A stretch of DNA of 64,000 nucleotides, taken from positions 367,832 to 431,831 of the forward strand of contig JANQRA010000002.1 in the NCBI GenBank assembly GCA_028284765.1. Direction: 5' to 3'. Numbering within the stretch: the stretch's first letter is position 1; the number at the start of each line of letters is the position of its first letter. The notes beneath the pieces are model-generated. The model made no database searches. It was not told the DNA's origin and saw only the letters and a list, made by a program, of their open reading frames with translations. Of the stretch, positions 30,612-37,663 are shown piece by piece. Made by a program: the position numbers and the translations under genes. This DNA comes from Acidimicrobiia bacterium. Its GTDB lineage: Bacteria > Actinomycetota > Acidimicrobiia > Spongiisociales > ZC4RG35.

Positions 30612-31245
30612 CCCGACCCCTGTGGGCTGCGTTCTCCTGGGCGCGAGTCGGGTCGGACAGCCAGGCTTCCACGACGTCGGCGGCGTCTTGAACCATCAGA
30701 TCAACCTCGGAGCGTTCTGACTTCGAGAACCTGCGAAGGACGAAATCGGCAGGGTCTTGGGAGCCAGGCGGGCGTCCAACGCCAATCTTCAGACGCCAGA
30801 AGCCGTTGGTACCCAACGAAGACTCCAGCGAACGTATCCCGTTGTGGCCACCGCTGCCCCGACCCTCCTGAAGCTTGAGTCGGCCGAAGGGCAGATCGAT
30901 GTCGTCGTGCACGACGAGCATCGAACCCAGAGGCATCTTGTAGTAGCGCAATGCCGCGCTCACCGGGCCTCCCGACTGGTTCATGAAGGTGTTGGGCAGC
31001 AGATAGAAGACTCTTTGATCACCGATGCCGACCGTAGCCAGCTCCCCGCGCACCTGACGTGGAGCGCGGCCGAAGTCCACGTGGTTGCGTTCAGCAAGAA
31101 CGCTCAGGACTTCACTGCCGACGTTGTGCCTTGTGCCCTCGTAGTCGCGTCCCGGATTTCGGAGACCGACGACGAGCTGCAGATCGCTACTCGCCTGACT
31201 CGTCCTCGTCTTCTGTGGCCTCAGCCTCGTCAGCAGCCTCTTCAC
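30604..31245 (-). CDS. pth: peptidyl-tRNA hydrolase
   Basis: Releases peptides from peptidyl-tRNA dropped by the ribosome. The core begins LQLVVGLRNPGRDYEGTRHNVG with the catalytic His, given here in parts, then LLPNTFMNQSG, VHDDIDLPFG and GGHNGIRS, with a C-terminal helix. The usual Met just before LVVGL is absent. The in-frame starts (GTG 31245 or 31254, ATG 31272) all lie within the 3' end of rplY, giving a basic N-terminal extension of about 20–30 residues encoded opposite the acidic L25 tail. GTG 31245 is chosen because an AAGG lies 8 nt upstream. The stop overlaps glpK. The start is uncertain. Confidence 0.9.
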   Translation of the reverse strand: MKRLLTRLRPQKTRTSQASSDLQLVVGLRNPGRDYEGTRHNVGSEVLSVLAERNHVDFGRAPRQVRGELATVGIGDQRVFYLLPNTFMNQSGGPVSAALRYYKMPLGSMLVVHDDIDLPFGRLKLQEGRGSGGHNGIRSLESSLGTNGFWRLKIGVGRPPGSQDPADFVLRRFSKSERSEVDLMVQDAADVVEAWLSDPTRAQENAAHRGRDV

Positions 31246-31882
31246 CCTCTTCACCTTCGACAGGCTCGCCATCCTCACCGAGGAGCTCCTCGCCCTCGAC
31301 TGCGACCGGTTCTTCGATCTCGGCGGCCGGGACTGTCACCGACATGACGACGGCGTCTGGTTCCTCGAGATATGTGATGTTCTCGAGCTCGGGAAGGTCT
31401 TCGATGCGAAGAGAGCCACCAATCTCGACCGAAGAAACGTCCAGATCGATAAATGATGGAATCTCAGTGGGCAGAACCTCGATCTGCACGTGCGTGCGGC
31501 GGGGCGAGAACACGCCACCTTCTTTCACACCCTCGGGTGTGCCCTCGAAGTTGAGGGCGACTTCTGCAGTCACCTTTTGGGAGAGATCGACGGTCACGAA
31601 ATCGATGTGTCGATACTCGTTGCGGAACGGGTGCCTTTCGATCACCCGAGCCATGGTGGTGAGAGCCTGGCCGTCTTCGATTTCGAGGTTGATGATGGCG
31701 TTGGAGCCAGCCTCGGTGTGAAGCGCAGTTTGCAGGTCGTGAGCATTCACGGTGACCGAGATTGGCTCTTTGACCTCGGCGCCATAGACGATCGCCGGGA
31801 TCTGGCCTTGGCGACGGATACGACGGGACTCGCGCGAGCCTGGCTTACGTCCGGCCTGGGCGCGCAGGCTTACTTGGTCCAT
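31187..31882 (-). CDS. rplY: 50S ribosomal protein L25/general stress protein Ctc
   Basis: bL25 of the CTC type binds 5S rRNA. The 231-residue product has the N-terminal L25 domain (SRRIRRQGQIPAIVYGAEV, IERHPFRNEYRHIDFVTVDL in the second block) and the C-terminal TL5-like domain (VLPTEIPSFIDLDVSSVEIG). It ends with a strongly acidic tail from about residue 195 rich in Glu, Asp and Ala. A strong AAGGAG lies 9 nt before the ATG. It is the first gene of the pth–glpK–pgsA run, and pth starts inside its tail. Confidence 0.95.
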   Translation of the reverse strand: MDQVSLRAQAGRKPGSRESRRIRRQGQIPAIVYGAEVKEPISVTVNAHDLQTALHTEAGSNAIINLEIEDGQALTTMARVIERHPFRNEYRHIDFVTVDLSQKVTAEVALNFEGTPEGVKEGGVFSPRRTHVQIEVLPTEIPSFIDLDVSSVEIGGSLRIEDLPELENITYLEEPDAVVMSVTVPAAEIEEPVAVEGEELLGEDGEPVEGEEGEEAADEAEATEDEDESGE

Positions 31883-31917
31883 TTGAAAGACTCCTTGGAA
31901 AGAAGGGGAGCGCCCAA

Positions 31918-32577
31918 TTATGCCGTTCTTGGCGGCGTTGCGCCAGACGAAACAGTGTCCACCCAGCCGACCGTGACTGTCGCGTAGCGATCTGCCATCG
32001 CTTCAGCGTCCCATTTGCCTCGAGCACCATGCCCGGCACCCTCGAGTAACGCTGTCGTGGCGTTGGGTAGAGGTGCGATGTGCTCTTCGAACAGCTCCAT
32101 CTTCGACAAAGCATCTTTGGTCCCTTGGAGGAACAGCATGGGCACCGAGATGGCAGGAAACTGATCGATGCGAAGCTTCTCTGGTTTCCCGGCTGGATGC
32201 AGCGGGTAGGCGTACAGGATCAGACCATCGACTGCATAACCTTCAGCAGCCAGATACGTGCCGATTCGCCCGCCCATGGAGCGACCAGCCAAGAAGAGCG
32301 AACCGCTCACCATTGGGGCGAGGACATCGGCTGCTGCTCGGTGACAGGCGAGCAGCTTCTCAGGCCGGTCCGGGCTCTTTGCACCACGCTCTTTGTAGGG
32401 ATAGTTGAAGGTCATCACCCTCAAACCGCCTGCGACCAGCTTCTCCCTGAGCAAGACCATTGACGGATGCATCTGATCGGTACCTGCCCCATGGGCGAGC
32501 AGAATTCCGTTGTCACCGTCTCCATCGACGAACCCAGTGACCCTCTGGTCATCCCAACTGATCTCAACTTCGGTCAC
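31918..32577 (-). CDS. alpha/beta-fold hydrolase (dienelactone hydrolase/KANL3-Tex30-like)
   Basis: A 219-residue soluble hydrolase. The oxyanion segment is LLAHGAGTDQMHP, the nucleophile elbow is AGRSMGG (GxSxG), the acid lies near LQGTKDALS and the His in EGAGHGARGK. This small single-domain layout with HGAG matches the KANL3/Tex30-like alpha/beta hydrolases, whose substrates are mostly unknown. The start GTG (32575–32577) lies 7 nt after TAACCT on the minus strand. It is divergent from pgl across 37 bp. The family call is firm, but the function is not known. Confidence 0.85.
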   Translation of the reverse strand: MTEVEISWDDQRVTGFVDGDGDNGILLAHGAGTDQMHPSMVLLREKLVAGGLRVMTFNYPYKERGAKSPDRPEKLLACHRAAADVLAPMVSGSLFLAGRSMGGRIGTYLAAEGYAVDGLILYAYPLHPAGKPEKLRIDQFPAISVPMLFLQGTKDALSKMELFEEHIAPLPNATTALLEGAGHGARGKWDAEAMADRYATVTVGWVDTVSSGATPPRTA

Positions 32578-32584
32578 ATCTCAC

Positions 32585-32606
32585 AGGTTAGGACCGCGGT
32601 TACCGT
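32585..32606. promoter_or_regulatory. divergent promoter for alpha/beta hydrolase and pgl
   Basis: TAACCT on the minus strand (32585–32590) lies 7 nt before the hydrolase GTG. TACCGT on the plus strand (32601–32606) lies 8 nt before the pgl ATG. The two candidate -10 elements sit back to back and both predict leaderless transcripts. Confidence 0.4.
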
Positions 32607-32614
32607 CGTCACCC

Positions 32615-33280
32615 ATGAAAGCGATTGTGTCCGAGGACCCTGCCAAAGCAGCCGCAATGCAAGTGGCGGAGATGATCGCCGGTGCAGATGGCAGATTCTC
32701 GCTGGGGTTGGCTGGCGGTTCGACCCCTGCTGCGATGTACCGGGTTCTGCGATATGCCGAGATCGACTGGTCGCGCGTTGACTTCTGGCTTTCCGATGAA
32801 CGATGGGTGGCGTGGGACGACGAGCGGTCCAACGGCAACATGGCCATGACCGAGCTCGTAGACCACGTGGGTGGGAAGTTCCATCGACCGACGTTCGACG
32901 GGACGACACCGGAGGTCTCAGCTGCGGCCTACGAGGAGAGCCTGCGGTCTGTATTCGAAGACCGGCGCCCTGATCTGGTTCTTCTAGGGGTGGGCGAGGA
33001 CGGACATACTGCATCTCTCTTTCCTGGGAGCCGCGCCCTCAAAGAACGGAGTCGCTGCTTTGTATCGAACGTGATCCCCGAAACCGGGGAACATCGCTTG
33101 ACGGCGACCTATCCCCTGCTGTGGTCGGCAAGTCACCTGCTCGTGCTCGCAGTGGGAGAAAACAAAGCAATCGCGGTGGCCGATTCTTTTGCTGGCGTCA
33201 CGCCGGCCGGCAAGATCGCGGAGGGTGAAGCGGTGGTGGAATGGCATCTGGATCAAGGCGCAGCCTCACAACTCTCGTAG
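32615..33280 (+). CDS. pgl: 6-phosphogluconolactonase
   Basis: Hydrolyses 6-phosphogluconolactone in the oxidative pentose phosphate pathway. The 221-residue product carries LGLAGGSTPAAMYRVL, FWLSDERWV and the signature LLGVGEDGHTASLFPGS, all typical of the glucosamine-6-phosphate isomerase-like Pgl family. The ATG at 32615 starts MKAIVSEDPAKAAAM; the longer ORF from 32510 lies in the divergent gene and is rejected. Neither zwf nor gnd is adjacent. Its last 40 nt overlap the start of the following lipoprotein gene. Confidence 0.93.
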   Translation: MKAIVSEDPAKAAAMQVAEMIAGADGRFSLGLAGGSTPAAMYRVLRYAEIDWSRVDFWLSDERWVAWDDERSNGNMAMTELVDHVGGKFHRPTFDGTTPEVSAAAYEESLRSVFEDRRPDLVLLGVGEDGHTASLFPGSRALKERSRCFVSNVIPETGEHRLTATYPLLWSASHLLVLAVGENKAIAVADSFAGVTPAGKIAEGEAVVEWHLDQGAASQLS

Positions 33281-34137
33281 CACTTGGCCTGATCGTCGCC
33301 GCGTGCTCAGGTGGCTCGGCTGAGTCGACGACGACGTCTACACCGGAAGCCTCGACCAGCACTACCGCACCAGCTCCGACCACCACCACCTCCACGACGT
33401 CAACTCTGCCGACAACGACAACAACCGTCGGTGAGCTGCCCGAGCTCGATGCTCGGGTCAAGATCCCAGAGGGGGATGGCCCGTTCCCGGCGGTGGTCCT
33501 GGTCCATGGTGGCGGATGGGTTGTTGGTGACCCGAGCGCGGTCCAACCTCTTGCAGACCTCCTGACGGACGAGGGATTCCTCACGGTGAACACTGCGTAC
33601 CAACTGTCGTCGTTCGACGCGGCAGGTTTCCCTGCCGCAGTGGACGATGTCGCTTGTGCAGTCAGGTTCGCCAGAGCGCACCCAGATTCAGACGGATCCG
33701 TGGTGGTCATCGGCCACTCCGCTGGCGCCCACCTGGGAGCCTTGGTCGCGCTCGCTGGAGACGATTTCGGTGAAGACTGCGGAGTTGGTGGAAGCGCGGT
33801 CCCGGATCGGCTGATCGGCCTGGCCGGCCCGTACGACACCGACCGGTTGGGCATAGCCGTCCTGCTGTTCTTCGGAGCTGGCCCGGACTTGATCCCGGAA
33901 GCATGGGCGGCGGGCAACCCTCAGTTGCAAACCGACCGCAACCCTGGTCTCGATTCGCTCATCATGTACGGCGAGCTCGACGGTCTCGTCGAGTCCTCGT
34001 TTGCGATCAACTTCCACGATGCGCTCGTCGAGTCCGGATCGACGTCGCTGCTGGAGCTCGTCGAGGGAGCCCGCCACAGCGACATGGACGACCCGGAATG
34101 GGTCGGTGACCTGATCCTCGCCTGGCTGTCTCGTTAG
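33241..34137 (+). CDS. exported lipoprotein alpha/beta hydrolase (BD-FAE/carboxylesterase-like)
   Basis: A 298-residue protein. The signal peptide ends in a lipobox, LIVAACSG, followed by a Thr/Ser/Pro linker of about 40 residues and then a hydrolase domain. The oxyanion motif is VHGGGWVVGD, the nucleophile elbow is IGHSAGAHLG, with a probable Asp in GELDGLVE and a His in ARHSDMDD. This is the layout of HGGG-type esterases acting on esters or acylated sugars outside the cell. Its ATG overlaps the pgl end by 40 nt. The substrate is unknown. Confidence 0.85.
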   Translation: MASGSRRSLTTLVALGLIVAACSGGSAESTTTSTPEASTSTTAPAPTTTTSTTSTLPTTTTTVGELPELDARVKIPEGDGPFPAVVLVHGGGWVVGDPSAVQPLADLLTDEGFLTVNTAYQLSSFDAAGFPAAVDDVACAVRFARAHPDSDGSVVVIGHSAGAHLGALVALAGDDFGEDCGVGGSAVPDRLIGLAGPYDTDRLGIAVLLFFGAGPDLIPEAWAAGNPQLQTDRNPGLDSLIMYGELDGLVESSFAINFHDALVESGSTSLLELVEGARHSDMDDPEWVGDLILAWLSR

Positions 34138-34140
34138 GGT
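34135..34140 (+). promoter_or_regulatory. -10 element overlapping the upstream stop codon
   Basis: TAGGGT includes the TAG stop of the lipoprotein hydrolase and lies 6 nt before the next GTG. It predicts a leaderless transcript for the small membrane protein. Confidence 0.35.
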
Positions 34141-34146
34141 CGAGCC

Positions 34147-34518
34147 GTGGACCTACTGCTGTGGATGGGCAAGATGTACGCCCGGTTCGTTGCAATAGCC
34201 ATTGCGCTGATCGGGGTCCGTCTCCTTGCGGTGAACATCCCGGCACGCGAGTTCGACTGGTGGGTCTGGATCTGGATACTGGCTGCCGGAGCGGCTGGAA
34301 TCATCGGAGGGGTCCTTTATCTCTTCAGCCTTGACGGGCCTATGAAATACCGCACCAAGGGGGCACGAGGCCTGGGGTGGGTGCTGATGCTGTTCTCGGC
34401 GGCGTTGCCGTCGTCTCTGACTCTGATGACCGTGCCTTTGGTGGCGGTCCTAATCCCGGGGCTCTTCAAAGGTCCGTGGAACAAGGCAGGCGACGGATCC
34501 GAGGTCACATTCTCGTGA
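34147..34518 (+). CDS. small integral membrane protein
   Basis: A 123-residue protein with three predicted helices: YARFVAIAIALIGVRLLAV, WVWIWILAAGAAGIIGGVLYLF (in two parts of one hydrophobic segment) and WVLMLFSAALPSSLTLMTVPLVAVLIPG. I do not recognise a family. The GTG start at 34147 lies 9 nt after the preceding stop, behind a TAGGGT hexamer. Its 3' end overlaps the convergent DNA glycosylase by 14 nt. The N-terminal half and the conserved-looking LIPGLFKGPWNKAG tail would be the best search handles. Confidence 0.65.
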   Translation: MDLLLWMGKMYARFVAIAIALIGVRLLAVNIPAREFDWWVWIWILAAGAAGIIGGVLYLFSLDGPMKYRTKGARGLGWVLMLFSAALPSSLTLMTVPLVAVLIPGLFKGPWNKAGDGSEVTFS

Positions 34519-35380
34519 TGTTGCGCGGTGCGAGCCGTGGACCGAACTTCGGCTCGTGACCAAGTAGGTGCAGGAGACGCACCGCCCTCCCCCGCTGCGG
34601 TCGATATGGCTCCAACAGTTCCAGCATCTCTTCATCGGTGCCACGGTCCTTCCCGGTGAGGTGGTGGACGACCGTGTGTTTGATGTGAAAGTCGCCTACC
34701 GCGACTTGGTCCGGGTCACCGTGGGAGACGTCGAGAGTGCTTGCCGACGTCCATACCGAGATGCCGCGGAACAACTCCAGGGTTTTCGTGGCTTCTTTCG
34801 GATCGCGCTCGGCTAGTCCATTGATCAGCTCGCTCTTGGCAGCGACCGCACGCAGAACCTCGGCCCGGCGCTTTTCCAGATGGAGTGGGTGGTACTCGTA
34901 GTAAGGGGCCGCAGCCATCCGTTCGGGATCGGGTGGGAGACGAAGTCGCTCATTCGGCCCGGGTGCCGGGTCTCCGAATGCTCGGGTGAGCCCGCGGATG
35001 GCCCTCGCCGCCTCGGTACCTGTGACTTTCTGCCCGCAGATGGCAACGACGAGGGAGTCGAATACGAGATCGGTCCTCCCGAAACGGCGCCCTGGATTTC
35101 GACGATGGAGCTCAGCGACAACGCCCTCCGGCGGATCGAAGGTCGTGGGATCGTCATCCAAACCTGCGATTGCCGCCAAGCGTTCGAGAAGCCACACCGC
35201 ACCTTCACCCCAAGCCTCACCGATCACGTTCTCTCGGGTTCGTTTGATTCGAAGCGATCCCGGACCGTCTGGGGTCCGTGCGGGGAGCCACCAGCCGTCG
35301 TCGGCGAATCGCCCATGAAGGGGGCGGAGCGTTGCTCGAAGGTCGAGTGCCCCTTCGATCTCGATGACTCTTCGCTCCAT
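34505..35380 (-). CDS. HhH-GPD superfamily DNA glycosylase (3-methyladenine type)
   Basis: A 291-residue base-excision repair enzyme related to AlkA. It has an N-terminal AlkA_N-like region (LDLRATLRPLHGRFADDGWW), the helical core with VVAICGQKVTGTEAARAI, where Q is the conserved glutamine of the IxxQQ motif, and FRGISVWTSASTLDV at the helix-hairpin-helix position. The catalytic Asp is expected in VAVGDFHIKH. The start ATG (35378–35380) lies 6 nt behind CATAAT. It is one of two AlkA-like genes in this window; the other is fused to a SodX-like protease domain. Confidence 0.85.
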   Translation of the reverse strand: MERRVIEIEGALDLRATLRPLHGRFADDGWWLPARTPDGPGSLRIKRTRENVIGEAWGEGAVWLLERLAAIAGLDDDPTTFDPPEGVVAELHRRNPGRRFGRTDLVFDSLVVAICGQKVTGTEAARAIRGLTRAFGDPAPGPNERLRLPPDPERMAAAPYYEYHPLHLEKRRAEVLRAVAAKSELINGLAERDPKEATKTLELFRGISVWTSASTLDVSHGDPDQVAVGDFHIKHTVVHHLTGKDRGTDEEMLELLEPYRPQRGRAVRLLHLLGHEPKFGPRLAPRNITRM

Positions 35381-35386
35381 TCCGGG

Positions 35387-35392
35387 ATTATG
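35387..35392 (-). promoter_or_regulatory. -10 element of the DNA glycosylase gene
   Basis: CATAAT on the minus strand is the hexamer closest to the TATAAT consensus in this window. It lies 6 nt before the ATG, again a leaderless arrangement. Confidence 0.4.
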
Positions 35393-35439
35393 GGGCTCCG
35401 GGGCGACGTTGGCACGATCAACTCAGAAGGAGGACTCTA

Positions 35440-35988
35440 TTGGCAAGTGTGACCATCGTCGGAGACGGCCCCGGAGGGCTTTCGGCGGCTCTCTTCCTGG
35501 CCAAGGGTGGACACGAGGTGTCTGTGTTCGGTCAGGACAAGACGGCCATGAACTTTGCGTACTTGTACAACTATCTGGGGATTCCAGAGATCCACGGGAC
35601 CGAGTTTCAGAAAGTGGCACGGGCCCAGGCAGCCGAGCAGGGCGCAACACTGATCGACGAAGAAGTCACTTCTGCGGTCATCAACGATGTATTCACGGTC
35701 GCCACGGAGTCTGGTTCGTATGAGTCCGATTACCTGATCCTCACCGAAGGCAAGGCACCTCAGCTAGCAACATCCCTGGGTGTCGAAGTCGATGACGACG
35801 GCGCAATCGTGGTCGATGCGGACAATCGTTCCTCGATCGACAAGGTCTACGTCGTTGGGCGGTCGGTCCGGCCCAACCGGAGCCAGGCGATCATCTCAGC
35901 GGGCGCCGGAGCCGTGGCAGCACTGGACATCATGTCGCGAGAAGCGGGCAAAGACGTCCAAGACTGGGACACCCCACCGAAGGACTGA
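35440..35988 (+). CDS. half-size FAD/NAD(P)-binding oxidoreductase, thioredoxin-reductase-like
   Basis: A 182-residue protein with an N-terminal dinucleotide fold, VTIVGDGPGGLSAALFLAK (GxGxxG). Later come DYLILTEGKAPQLATSLGVEV and the C-terminal FAD-contact motif KVYVVGRSVRPNRSQAIISAGAGAVAAL (in parts). This corresponds to the FAD-binding half of thioredoxin reductases. The NADPH-binding insert and the redox CxxC are missing, so it cannot be a classical reductase. The TTG start is supported by AGAAGGAGG 6 nt upstream. It may work with a partner oxidoreductase; none is adjacent. Confidence 0.8.
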   Translation: MASVTIVGDGPGGLSAALFLAKGGHEVSVFGQDKTAMNFAYLYNYLGIPEIHGTEFQKVARAQAAEQGATLIDEEVTSAVINDVFTVATESGSYESDYLILTEGKAPQLATSLGVEVDDDGAIVVDADNRSSIDKVYVVGRSVRPNRSQAIISAGAGAVAALDIMSREAGKDVQDWDTPPKD

Positions 35989-36014
35989 AACTCTTCGAGA
36001 TTTCTTTCTAGATC

Positions 36015-36040
36015 GGGCAGATTTCGGCCAAATCTGTCCC
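36015..36040. repeat. inverted repeat upstream of the DUF222 remnant
   Basis: GGGCAGATTT and AAATCTGTCCC form a 10-bp stem with one bulged T around a CGGCC loop. It lies 27 nt after the flavoprotein stop and 11 nt before TACGTT, the likely -10 of the DUF222 remnant. It could be a terminator or an operator. Confidence 0.4.
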
Positions 36041-36062
36041 AGTCGATCCGTACGTTCTCACT

Positions 36063-36719
36063 ATGGATCTGGGGAGAGTTCCAACTGACGGTCTCGAGCA
36101 ACAGTTGCTCGAGGACGAGCAACTCATCGGTCGCCTGCCGGCGCGACAGATGGCCATTTTGTCCGAGCTGGATACGCGCCAGATTGCTACGGCCGATGGC
36201 TCACGATCACTCTCGGAGTGGGCGGCGGGCCGGCTGGACGTGGGCATCGAGTCGGCGAGAACTCTGGTCCGGACGACAAGACTTCAAGACCGCCCCGATC
36301 TCCACGCAGAGTTGGCAGAGGGAAGCCTCAGCTTCGATCGGGTCGAAGCTCTTTCTCGCCTCCCGGAGAACATCGGTCACATGGAGTGGGCCGATGTTGG
36401 TGGCGTGCGACGTGAAGCTGCCAAACGGGCCAAGGTGAGCGCGAAGCCGAGACTCGGAGTGCATCCGACCGGTTTCTGGTGATGCAGCCCTCGCTGGACG
36501 AGTCCTGGTGGAAGGGCTGGTTTGGTTTCGATGGACCCACCGGGGCTCTCTTCAACAAAGTGTTGGAGAAAAAGGCTGATGAGCTCCCTGAGATCGAAGG
36601 GTTCTCACCCTCGAACCCGTGGAAGAAGGCGACGGCGCTGGCCGAGCTAGCAGTGTCGGATGAGGCACCACCGGCCCAGGTCACGGTGTTTGTAGACGCA
36701 GCCGAGGCTCGGGCTGAGG
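36063..36719 (+). pseudogene. DUF222 (13E12-type) gene remnant, frameshifted and truncated
   Basis: The first frame (from 36063) encodes the start of a DUF222 domain, including MAILSELDTRQIATADGSRS, a typical HNH-associated family feature, up to about 36440. It then runs into a stop at 36480–36482. Continuing homology appears in another frame: ASDRFLVMQPSLDESWWKG followed by VFVDAAEARAEV. One small indel near 36440–36450 would join them. The domain then ends at the 3' end of the convergent aldehyde dehydrogenase gene, and the usual C-terminal HNH nuclease is absent. TACGTT lies 6 nt before the ATG. Two separate small genes are a less likely reading. Confidence 0.75.
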
Positions 36720-37568
36720 TCACACGCCTTTCGGGTGCCAGACGGTCTTGGTCTCAGTGAAAGCAGCTATCCGATACGGAGACTGTTCGGCAACACCCTG
36801 ACCAGGCAACAAAACGCGTTTCACGTTGTGGACCGCACCTTCCTGGACCCGTTGCGCCTGCTCTGAGCTCGCACCACCCGCATCGATCGCATTCACATCC
36901 ATATGATCGGCCAAGAACGGGATCAGTTCGTCCTTGAATCCAGTCAGAACGTTGACCACACCACCCGGCACGTCCGATGTGTCCAACACTTCGGTGAAGG
37001 TAATGGCAGGCATCGGATTCGACTCCGAGGCCAGCAACACGACAGTGTTTCCCGGCACCAAGACCGGAGCCAATCGCGAAACAAGGCCAAGCAGCCCTGG
37101 TTGCTCAGGAGCAATCACCCCAACCACCCCAGTCGCTTCGGGCGAGGAGATGTTGAAGAAGGGCCCAGCCACCGGGTTCAAGTTGCCGTAGATCTGAGCG
37201 AACTTGTCCGGCCACCCGGCGTACCAGACCATGCGGTCGATGGCGGCCGCGACCTCATCTGTCGCCTGCTTCTTGGTTGACCCTGTGGCCATCAGCTGCT
37301 CAACAAAAGTGCCCGACCGGTCCTCGAGTGTCTCGGCGATCCGATAGAGAATCTGGCCTCGGTTGTAACCGGTCCTCCCCGCCCAGGAGCTCTGAGCGCC
37401 ACGGGCAATTCGCACGGCATCTCTGAGGTCTTTTCGGGATCCCTGGGCGACCCTCGCCAGGACCTCACCGTCTTTATCCAGCGCCGGATACGAACGTCCC
37501 GACTCAGACCGGGGGAACTTCCCCCCGATGTAGAGCTTGTAGGTCTTCCGAACGTCCAACCTGCTCAT
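36720..37568 (-). CDS. half-length aldehyde dehydrogenase-like protein lacking the catalytic Cys
   Basis: A 282-residue protein homologous to the NAD-binding half of aldehyde dehydrogenases: YKLYIGGKFPRSESGRSYPA, GYNRGQILYRIAETLEDR, GVVGVIAPEQPGLLGLVSRL, PGNTVVLLASESNPMP and VPGGVVNVLTGF. It ends in the conserved-looking FTETKTVWHP. There is no GQxC motif, so no catalytic Cys. It lies downstream of a full ALDH and deoC. Together the two ALDH proteins (493 + 282 residues) resemble the two-domain layout of ALDH16. A non-catalytic partner or structural subunit is likely. The start is overlapped by a bridging mini-ORF (ATGA). Confidence 0.85.
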   Translation of the reverse strand: MSRLDVRKTYKLYIGGKFPRSESGRSYPALDKDGEVLARVAQGSRKDLRDAVRIARGAQSSWAGRTGYNRGQILYRIAETLEDRSGTFVEQLMATGSTKKQATDEVAAAIDRMVWYAGWPDKFAQIYGNLNPVAGPFFNISSPEATGVVGVIAPEQPGLLGLVSRLAPVLVPGNTVVLLASESNPMPAITFTEVLDTSDVPGGVVNVLTGFKDELIPFLADHMDVNAIDAGGASSEQAQRVQEGAVHNVKRVLLPGQGVAEQSPYRIAAFTETKTVWHPKGV

Positions 37569-37663
37569 CCTGCTTCTCCCTTAGGGGGGACGACCCCCCT
37601 CAAACCCCCCGACGCGGCCAGGGTGCGATGCTCGATCATTGAACTCGCCTCCGCACGGCTCAT
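37565..37663 (-). CDS. 32-residue bridging mini-ORF between the two aldehyde dehydrogenase genes
   Basis: Read directly from the sequence. The ATG (37661–37663) overlaps the full-length ALDH stop as ATGA, and the TGA (37565–37567) overlaps the ATG of the half-length ALDH as ATGA. The interior encodes GGLRGVVPP from the 29-bp repeat, in the same frame as the gatC–gatA mini-ORF, although the rest of the two peptides is unrelated. A GGGAGAAG stretch lies before the downstream start. It presumably keeps translation coupled across the inserted DNA. No other evidence of function. Confidence 0.5.
   Translation of the reverse strand: MSRAEASSMIEHRTLAASGGLRGVVPPKGEAG
37583..37611. repeat. 29-bp G/C-tract repeat, copy 2
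   Basis: Identical to 4908–4936: A–G6–ACGA–C6–TCAAA–C6–G on the plus strand, and in the same orientation relative to transcription. A 9-bp direct repeat, GCTCATCCT, flanks it at 37563–37571 and 37658–37666, 95 bp apart. These ends are the stop/start junctions of the two flanking genes. Confidence 0.85.

Noticed and set aside
36479-36760. Calling 36479–36760 as an independent gene
   Set aside because: Its N-terminus is mid-domain DUF222 sequence and its end is antisense to the ALDH-like gene; it is the second half of a frameshifted remnant.
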